DNA of 9,467 nt from an uncultured Clostridia bacterium. Lineage in GTDB: Bacteria; Bacillota; Clostridia; TANB77; CAG-508. The stretch is taken from NCBI GenBank assembly GCA_948663505.1, contig CAPNAQ010000066.1, positions 1 through 9,467 of the forward strand, in the 5' to 3' direction. This document shows, in pieces, positions 5,791 to 9,467 of the stretch. The notes under the pieces are model-generated. The model searched no databases. It was not told where the DNA came from and saw only the letters and a program-made list of their open reading frames with translations. Within the stretch, counting starts at the first letter, position 1. Each line of letters opens with the position of its first letter. Position numbers and translations under genes: made by a program.

Positions 5791-7510
5791 ATGGTAATAG
5801 ATAAAATAAAAAAAATAAATCCAGTAGAGGATAATGAAAAAAATGAAAAAGCATCAGATATGTTAGTTGGTAAATGGATAAAATGTACTAAGTGTAAAGA
5901 AATTTTATATAAAGAAGATGTTAAAAAGAATTATAGTATATGTCCAAATTGTGGTAAATATTTTAGAATATCTGCAAGAAGGAGAATTAAGCAAATAATA
6001 GATGAAGGTACATTTGAAGAACTAGAAGAGGACATGCAAACAAGTGATTTATTAAATTTCGAAGGATATAAAACTAAAATTAAAGCATTACAAGAAAAAA
6101 TAAACATCAAAGAAGCCATAAAAATAGGTATAGGTAATATATATGGAATAAAAGTTACAATTGGAGTAATGGATAGCAATTTTTTTATGGGAAGTATGGG
6201 AAGTGTTGTTGGAGAAAAAATAGCGAAATTAGTTGATGTTGCAATAGATCAAAGATTACCATTGATATTATTCTGTGTATCAGGTGGAGCAAGAATGCAA
6301 GAAGGAATGGTATCATTAATGCAAATGGCTAAAACATCAGCAGCAATAGCAAAATTAAATGAAGCAGGATTATTATACATATCAGTATTAACAGACCCAA
6401 CAACAGGAGGTGTTACAGCAAGTTTTGCAAGTTTAGGTGATATAATTTTAGCTGAACCAGATGCACTAATTGGCTTTGCAGGTCCAAGAGTAATTGAACA
6501 AACGATCAAACAAAAACTTCCTGAAGGATTTCAACGTTCAGAATTTTTGTTAGAACATGGATTTATTGATAAAATAGTTGATAGAAAAAACATGAAAGAA
6601 GTTTTATATAAGATTTTATTAACAAGTCAATGTCCAAAGGGGACTTTTCCTTTTGGACATTGCACAAAAGAATGTCCATCAGAGGCATTTCCTTTTGGAC
6701 AAAAAAGTAAAGAACAAGAAATTTCAGCTTGGGAAAGAGTAGAACTTGCTAGAAAGTCAGAAAGGCCTAAGGCTTTAGATTATATAAATGAAATTTTTTC
6801 GGATTTTATTGAATTTCATGGAGATAGAACTTTTGCTGATGATAAGTCAATTGTTGGGGGAATTGCAATGTTAAACGATTTCCCAGTTACAGTAATTGGT
6901 GAACAAAAAGGAAAAAATGCTAAAGAAAATATTGAAAGAAATTTTGGTATGCCTAATCCTGAAGGATATAGAAAAGCATTAAGGTTGATGAAACAAGCCG
7001 AAAAATTTAATAGACCAATTATTACTTTTATTGATACACCTCGGTGCTTATCCAGGAATAGAAGCAGAAGAAAGAGGACAAGGTGAAGCAATTGCAAGAA
7101 ATTTATTTGAAATGTCAAAATTAAAAGTTCCAACAATTTCAGTTGTAATTGGTGAAGGTTCAAGTGGTGGAGCTTTGGCAATTGGTGTTACAGATATTAT
7201 AATTATGTTAGAAAATTCAATTTATTCAATTTTATCTCCAGAGGGGTTTGCTAGTATTTTATATAAAGATTCTTCAAAAGCAAAAGAGGCTGCTGATAAA
7301 ATGAAAATTACAGCTCATGAATTAAAAGATTTGAATATTGTTGATGATGTTATTTTTGAACCTGAAAATGGGGCTAATGTGAATTTTGAGAATGTTTGCA
7401 CTAATTTAAAAAGTTCTTTGATTGAAAATTTGAGTAATTTGTTAAAGCTTGATTCACAAGTTTTGATAAATAATAGATATGAGAAATTTAGAAAAATAGG
7501 AAATATATAA
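5791..7510 (+). CDS. accDA: Fused acetyl-CoA carboxylase carboxyltransferase beta-alpha (AccD-AccA), +1 frameshift at codon 417
   Basis: This protein transfers carboxylate from biotin to acetyl-CoA, giving malonyl-CoA. It is normally two subunits. Here AccD and AccA are one frame. Residues 1-279 are AccD: a zinc ribbon (Cys32, Cys35, Cys51, Cys54), SGGARMQEG at 164-172 and PTTGGVTASFA at 203-213. Residues 281-308 are a repeat-derived linker. From about 311 it is AccA (AWERVELARKSERP, FHGDR at 342-346, GEGSSGGALA). The opening frame ends at TGA 7084-7086. Skipping C7042 after Pro417 (CCT) gives DTPGAYPGIEAEERGQGEA and runs to TAA 7508-7510, 572 residues in all. The interruption is the same CCT-C-GG as in fabG and removes the AccA active site if unread. 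I chose ATG 5791 because GGGGTGA, overlapping the accC stop, sits eight bases upstream. GTG 5779 is an alternative. Confidence 0.92.
6631..6714 (+). repeat. Tandem 42-bp palindromic repeat encoding the AccD-AccA linker
   Basis: Two 42-base units (6631-6672 and 6673-6714) lie in frame inside accDA. Each starts with TGTCCA, contains TTTCCTTTTGGACA or TTTTCCTTTTGGACA, and ends in AAAGAA. They encode CPKGTFPFGHCTKE and CPSEAFPFGQKSKE. Unit 1 has inverted ends (TGTCCAAAGG with CCTTTTGGACA) and unit 2 keeps the outer six (TGTCCA with TGGACA). Such a segment is not part of either carboxyltransferase family and looks like an in-frame insertion of a small palindromic element at the domain junction. 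Confidence 0.75.
7039..7045 (+). other. Candidate +1 frameshift site in accDA (CCT-C-GGT)
   Basis: The opening frame reads ATT GAT ACA CCT CGG TGC TTA and stops at TGA 7084-7086. Skipping C7042 gives ATT GAT ACA CCT GGT GCT TAT CCA GGA, the conserved I-D-T-P-G-A-Y-P-G of AccA. The core CCTCGG is identical to the site in fabG, and these are the only two CCTCGG hexamers I can find on the + strand of the window. Confidence 0.65.
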
Positions 7511-7528
7511 CAAGATAATTAAATATAC

Positions 7529-7673
7529 AACATAATAATATGAATCTTCAAAAATTCCATTTTCCAAGGCGTTTAAGTTACTGAATATTCATATTTTAGA
7601 CACACACTATAATGTGTTAAAATGACAAACGACTCAGGTCAAACTCATTTTTTCAGATTAATATTATTATGTT
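7529..7673 (+). repeat. accDA-fabI spacer with 13-bp inverted ends
   Basis: The spacer between accDA and fabI is bounded by a perfect 13-base inverted pair, AACATAATAATAT at 7529-7541 and ATATTATTATGTT at 7661-7673. An inner inverted pair also occurs (AATATGAAT at 7537-7545, ATTCATATT at 7587-7595). This could be a long leader hairpin or a small non-coding mobile repeat. No target-site duplication is obvious, and no clear terminator for accDA is visible. Confidence 0.4.
7593..7623 (+). promoter_or_regulatory. Candidate promoter/operator of fabI
   Basis: An almost perfect inverted repeat, ATTTTAGACACA with TGTGTTAAAAT, has one bulged base and a centre containing TATAAT at 7608-7613. A dyad placed over a -10 box is typical of repressor binding. 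The -35 match is poor (nothing close to TTGACA 17 bases upstream), so activation or a different start is possible. It does not match the FapR operator sequence as I know it. Confidence 0.4.
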
Positions 7674-7704
7674 TAATAAGTAAATTTTAAAGGAGGTTTT
7701 TATA

Positions 7705-8475
7705 ATGATTTTAAAGGGTAAAAAAGTATTAATAATGGGAATTAGAAATAAATGGAGTATAGCATGGGGAGTGGCTTTATCTGCATATGAACAAGGTGCA
7801 GAAGTTATATTTACACACGGTTCTATGGAATCAGGTGAGAAGGTAGAAAAATTAATTGAGGAAATACCAGGATCTAAAACATATCCTTGTGATGCTTCAA
7901 GTGATGAGTCAATAAAACAATGTCTTGAAATAATTTATAAAGAACATGGTAAAATTGATGGTATTTTACATGCTATTGCTCATGCAAATACAGATGATTT
8001 AAGAAATGATTTTATATTAACTTCAAGAGATGGCTTTGCACATGCTTGTGATGTTAGTGCTTATTCATTAGTATCTGTTGCTAAAATTGCTAAAGAATTA
8101 GATATGTTAAATCAAAATGCTAGTATTGTAGCTTTAACATATTATGGTTCAGAAAAGTCTATTGTTGGTTATAATGTTATGGGTGTTGCTAAAGCAGCTC
8201 TTGAAGCTAGTGTTAGATATTTGGCTAGAGATTTGGGAAATTCAGGCGTTCGTGTAAATGCTATTTCTGCAGGTCCTATTAAAACTCTTTCTGCAAAGGG
8301 TATAAAAGATTTTGGTTCTATTTTGGATATTGTTGAAGAACGTGCTCCTTTACATAGAAATGTTACTACTAAGGATGTTGGCGATAGTGTTACTTTCTTG
8401 TTTAGTGATATGGCTAATGCTATTACTGGTGAAGTTATTCATGTTGATAATGGTTTTTCAAGTGTTGGTGTATAA
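7705..8475 (+). CDS. fabI: Enoyl-ACP reductase FabI (NADH-dependent type)
   Basis: FabI reduces trans-2-enoyl-ACP and completes each elongation cycle. It is the target class of triclosan. The 256 residues follow the FabI pattern: GKKVLIMGIRNKWSIAWG at 5-22, AIAHA at 90-94, and the catalytic set Tyr146, Tyr156 and Lys163 in TYYGSEKSIVGYNVMGVAK, which is the E. coli numbering. AGPIKTLSAKGI at 189-200 forms the substrate-binding loop. It ends in a normal HVDNGFSSVGV. The ATG follows an excellent AAAGGAGG with seven bases between. It is set off from accDA by 194 bases with its own candidate promoter, so it may be regulated apart from the main run. The second half uses many T-ended codons, unlike fabF. 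Clostridial clusters of this order often use the flavoprotein FabK, but no fabK lies in this window. Confidence 0.96.
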   Translation: MILKGKKVLIMGIRNKWSIAWGVALSAYEQGAEVIFTHGSMESGEKVEKLIEEIPGSKTYPCDASSDESIKQCLEIIYKEHGKIDGILHAIAHANTDDLRNDFILTSRDGFAHACDVSAYSLVSVAKIAKELDMLNQNASIVALTYYGSEKSIVGYNVMGVAKAALEASVRYLARDLGNSGVRVNAISAGPIKTLSAKGIKDFGSILDIVEERAPLHRNVTTKDVGDSVTFLFSDMANAITGEVIHVDNGFSSVGV

Positions 8476-8491
8476 AATTTTGTTTCAGATA

Positions 8492-8520
8492 TTGCATTTT
8501 ATGTAAATTAATGGTATAAT
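8492..8520 (+). promoter_or_regulatory. Promoter of the PH-domain gene
   Basis: TTGCAT (8492-8497) and TATAAT (8515-8520) are 17 bases apart, with TGG just before the -10 box (extended -10). This is the best housekeeping-type promoter in the window. It suggests that the PH-domain gene is a separate transcription unit from fabI. Confidence 0.6.
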
Positions 8521-8524
8521 TAGG

Positions 8525-8547
8525 ATATGATCATATATTTATATATG
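8525..8547 (+). promoter_or_regulatory. Overlapping palindromes at the transcription start of the PH-domain gene
   Basis: ATATGATCATAT (8525-8536) is a perfect 12-base palindrome starting four bases after the -10 box. It overlaps a second dyad, CATATAT-TT-ATATATG (8532-8547). Their position over the expected start point suits a repressor operator. AT-rich palindromes also arise by chance. Confidence 0.35.
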
Positions 8548-8582
8548 TTCCAAATAAAATTCAAATATAGGAGGAAGACACT

Positions 8583-9071
8583 ATGACAAACAACACAAAA
8601 AAATTTTATTACAAAGCTTCGCGGGATCTTATAAGTGGAGCTATTGGAACAGTTTTAACTATAGTAGGCTTTTTTATTTTAAAAGCTCTACTTGGTTTAC
8701 TAGAGGAATGGGACGAGAGAATAAGAACTATAAATACATTTTGTATATGTATATATATAATTATTGCAGTTCCTTTAGTTTTAGGTTACTTCGTAAGCAC
8801 CTATATAAAGACGTATAGCGTCTTAATAATTTCAAAAGAAGAAATAATAGAAAAAGGGGGCTGGTTAACAAAATATGAAACAAATATACCAGCTTATAAG
8901 ATCAAATCTTGTTCAAAAAGTAGTGGTGTTATACAACGATTGTGTAATACAATGGATATAGCTATTACTACTGCAGGCGACATGGCAGAAATTAAATTCC
9001 ACAATATTGAGAAAGGAGAAGAAGCTTATAATATTCTTGTTCAATTGGCTAGAGCCAATAAACATCAATAA
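8583..9071 (+). CDS. Membrane-anchored bacterial PH-domain protein (YdbS/bPH2-like)
   Basis: This is a 162-residue protein of unknown specific function. Two hydrophobic segments (about 18-38 and 52-72) should anchor it in the membrane. The rest is a cytoplasmic domain resembling the bacterial PH family 2: YSVLIISKEEIIEKGGWLTKYETNIP at 78-102 in broken form, then KIKSCSKSSGVIQRL and MDIAITTAG. The pattern 'strand, kkG, nIp, kI, GvIqRl' is typical of that family, which is often found near cell-envelope genes. It follows a strong AGGAGG nine bases before the ATG and has its own promoter. Codons such as ACG, AGC, TCG, GGG and one CGG (Arg14) are commoner than in the fatty-acid genes, hinting at a different origin. 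Its link to lipid synthesis is only by position. Confidence 0.8.
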   Translation: MTNNTKKFYYKASRDLISGAIGTVLTIVGFFILKALLGLLEEWDERIRTINTFCICIYIIIAVPLVLGYFVSTYIKTYSVLIISKEEIIEKGGWLTKYETNIPAYKIKSCSKSSGVIQRLCNTMDIAITTAGDMAEIKFHNIEKGEEAYNILVQLARANKHQ

Positions 9072-9087
9072 TATAATAAATACAAAA

Positions 9088-9123
9088 AAAGAGAGCACCT
9101 ATTTTTAGGAGTTCTCTTTTTTT
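9088..9123. terminator. Bidirectional intrinsic terminator
   Basis: The arms are AAAGAGAGCACCTA (9088-9101) and TAGGAGTTCTCTTT (9106-9119), pairing at all but two positions around a TTTT loop. A T-run follows on the + strand (to 9123). The A-run at 9084-9090 supplies the same on the - strand. It sits between the stop of the PH-domain gene and the stop of the convergent small gene, so it can serve both. Confidence 0.88.
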
Positions 9124-9124
9124 G

Positions 9125-9229
9125 TTATCTACAATTATTTTTATTATTTTGTTTTTCGTTATTTTGGTTATTTTGATTATTATTGTTGTTATTATTATTT
9201 TGATTTTGTTTGTTATTCTTATTTGACAT
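9125..9229 (-). CDS. Small asparagine/glutamine-rich protein, possibly spore-associated
   Basis: This 34-residue protein begins MSNKNNKQNQ, continues with eight Asn in a row and then more Asn/Gln/Lys, and ends NNKNNCR. I recognise no family. It is supported as a real gene by four things: a strong GGAGG six to eight bases before the ATG, a terminator immediately after the TAA, mixed AAT/AAC and intermingled CAA codons rather than a pure simple repeat, and a good upstream promoter match. That promoter resembles the forespore sigma-G class, and small hydrophilic proteins rich in Asn and Gln are common among spore components, so a spore role is inferred. It could also be a low-complexity tract with a chance start. 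Confidence 0.55.
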   Translation of the reverse strand: MSNKNNKQNQNNNNNNNNQNNQNNEKQNNKNNCR

Positions 9230-9258
9230 GAAAAGCACCTCCAATCAAGTTCTAAAAA

Positions 9259-9289
9259 TATTATGAACAAAAAAACAAAAAATATTCCA
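9259..9289 (-). promoter_or_regulatory. Candidate sigma-G/sigma-F-type promoter of the small Asn-rich gene
   Basis: On the - strand GGAATA (-35, from 9288 to 9283) is followed after 17 bases by CATAATA (-10, 9265 to 9259). This fits the forespore sigma-G consensus (GHATR, about 17-18 bases, CATNHTA). The expected transcript start is about 10 bases before the ribosome binding site. The AT content makes chance matches fairly likely. Confidence 0.42.
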
Positions 9290-9295
9290 TAAAAA

Positions 9296-9324
9296 TTGTA
9301 ATTTATAAAAAAAAGATATATAAT
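9296..9324 (+). promoter_or_regulatory. Candidate housekeeping promoter at the right end
   Basis: TTGTAA (9296-9301) and a perfect TATAAT (9319-9324) are separated by 17 bases. It points right, divergent from the small Asn-rich gene, and would serve a gene beginning near or beyond the window end. Confidence 0.45.
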
Positions 9325-9361
9325 GTAACAAAAATATAAATAAGACATACAATAAAACAAG

Positions 9362-9457
9362 ATGTGTCCCAAAAAGGATAAAAACATCCATGTTGGACAA
9401 AGCAATAGAAATAACCAAGATTTGGCAGACAAAATTTTTGAAAAAAATTTTGGATGA
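9362..9457 (+). CDS. Possible 31-residue ORF ending in the dispersed repeat
   Basis: An ATG opens a frame MCPKKDKNIHVGQSNRNNQ that runs into repeat copy C and ends DLADKIFEKNFG-TGA. There is no recognisable ribosome binding site, so it may not be translated. It is listed because the repeat is entered in the same frame and stops at the same codon as in fabD. The TGTCC (9365-9369) and GGACA (9395-9399) pair, with an inner GGAT/ATCC stem, also recalls the ends of the palindromic units in accDA. A promoter at 9296-9324 lies upstream. Confidence 0.2.
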   Translation: MCPKKDKNIHVGQSNRNNQDLADKIFEKNFG

Positions 9458-9467
9458 CGATGAACGA
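9417..9467 (+). repeat. Dispersed repeat, copy C (cut by the window end)
   Basis: The third copy matches copy B closely, with AAGATTTGGCAGAC at the left and TTTTGGATGACGATGAACGA at the right. It is about 8.3 kb from the other two. The window ends inside it, so its tail is unseen. Its separate location shows that this is a dispersed element, not only a local tandem duplication of the fabD end. Confidence 0.8.

Noticed and set aside
1743..7044. Reassignment of CGG to another amino acid as the explanation
   Set aside because: A new meaning for CGG would leave the downstream frame wrong in both genes; only a one-base shift restores it.
1740..7045. Decayed pseudogenes of fabG and accA
   Set aside because: Each has a single identical change, all catalytic residues remain, and both lie in an otherwise intact essential pathway. 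Not fully excluded without the genome.
1740..7045. Sequencing error at CCTGG (Dcm-type motif) as the cause of both breaks
   Set aside because: Kept as the main alternative rather than accepted: the extra C is not in a homopolymer, and CCTGG at 4670-4674 and many CCAGG sites are read normally. Raw reads would decide.
7031..7510. A separate accA gene starting at TTG 7031
   Set aside because: It lacks the first half of AccA, which is in the preceding frame; there is no ribosome binding site, and the join at CCT-C-GGT restores the family sequence.
7511..7704. T-box or FapR-type regulation of fabI
   Set aside because: No T-box TGGNACC-type sequence and no FapR-like operator could be found in the leader; only the unassigned dyad is reported.
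97..9098. Long frames opposite or out of phase with fabD, fabF, accC, accDA and the PH gene
   Set aside because: These are shadows of real genes in AT-rich DNA, without ribosome binding sites or recognisable domains.
9049..9432. 127-residue - strand frame at the right end
   Set aside because: It runs through the terminator and overlaps the better-supported Asn-rich frame; its Ile/Lys/Phe-rich content reflects AT-rich DNA.
1..9467. CRISPR array, tRNA or rRNA genes, transposase
   Set aside because: No regularly spaced repeats, cloverleaf sequences or transposase motifs were seen on either strand.

Overview
This is a very AT-rich stretch (I estimate below 30% GC) from a low-GC Firmicute, most likely an uncultured Clostridia member. 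The evidence is the classical clostridial/streptococcal type II fatty-acid gene order, near-exclusive AGA for arginine, strong AGGAGG-type ribosome binding sites, and a possible forespore-type promoter. TAA and TGA both act as stops, so code 11 fits. The exact genus cannot be read from the sequence.

Layout, left to right on the + strand: fabD (62-1066), fabG (1191-1932, needs a +1 frame change), fabF (2115-3359), accB (3365-3823), fabZ (3932-4357), accC (4433-5782), a fused accD-accA gene (5791-7510, also needs a +1 frame change), fabI (7705-8475), and a membrane-anchored PH-domain protein (8583-9071). A bidirectional terminator follows. A tiny asparagine-rich gene lies on the - strand (9125-9229). 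The right end carries a + strand promoter, a weak 31-codon reading frame and the third copy of a dispersed repeat, cut off by the window end.

The genes form one pathway. AccB (biotin carrier), AccC (biotin carboxylase) and AccDA (carboxyltransferase) make malonyl-CoA. FabD moves malonyl to ACP, FabF condenses, FabG reduces, FabZ dehydrates and FabI reduces the enoyl-ACP. FabH, ACP and any regulator gene are not in the window.

The most striking observation is that fabG and accDA are each interrupted by one extra C in the same hexamer, CCT-C-GG, at a conserved Pro-Gly pair. Skipping that C restores the family sequence exactly in both. CGG is in frame nowhere else in the eight fatty-acid genes. 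This looks like a recurrent +1 ribosomal frameshift signal at a rare or hungry CGG codon, with a motif-specific sequencing artefact as the main alternative.

Other unusual elements: a repeat of at least 50 bp in three copies that supplies the FabD C-terminus and the fabG ribosome binding site; a tandem 42-bp palindromic insertion that codes in frame for the AccD-AccA linker; and a near-identical 28-bp promoter-like block in front of both fabZ and accC.
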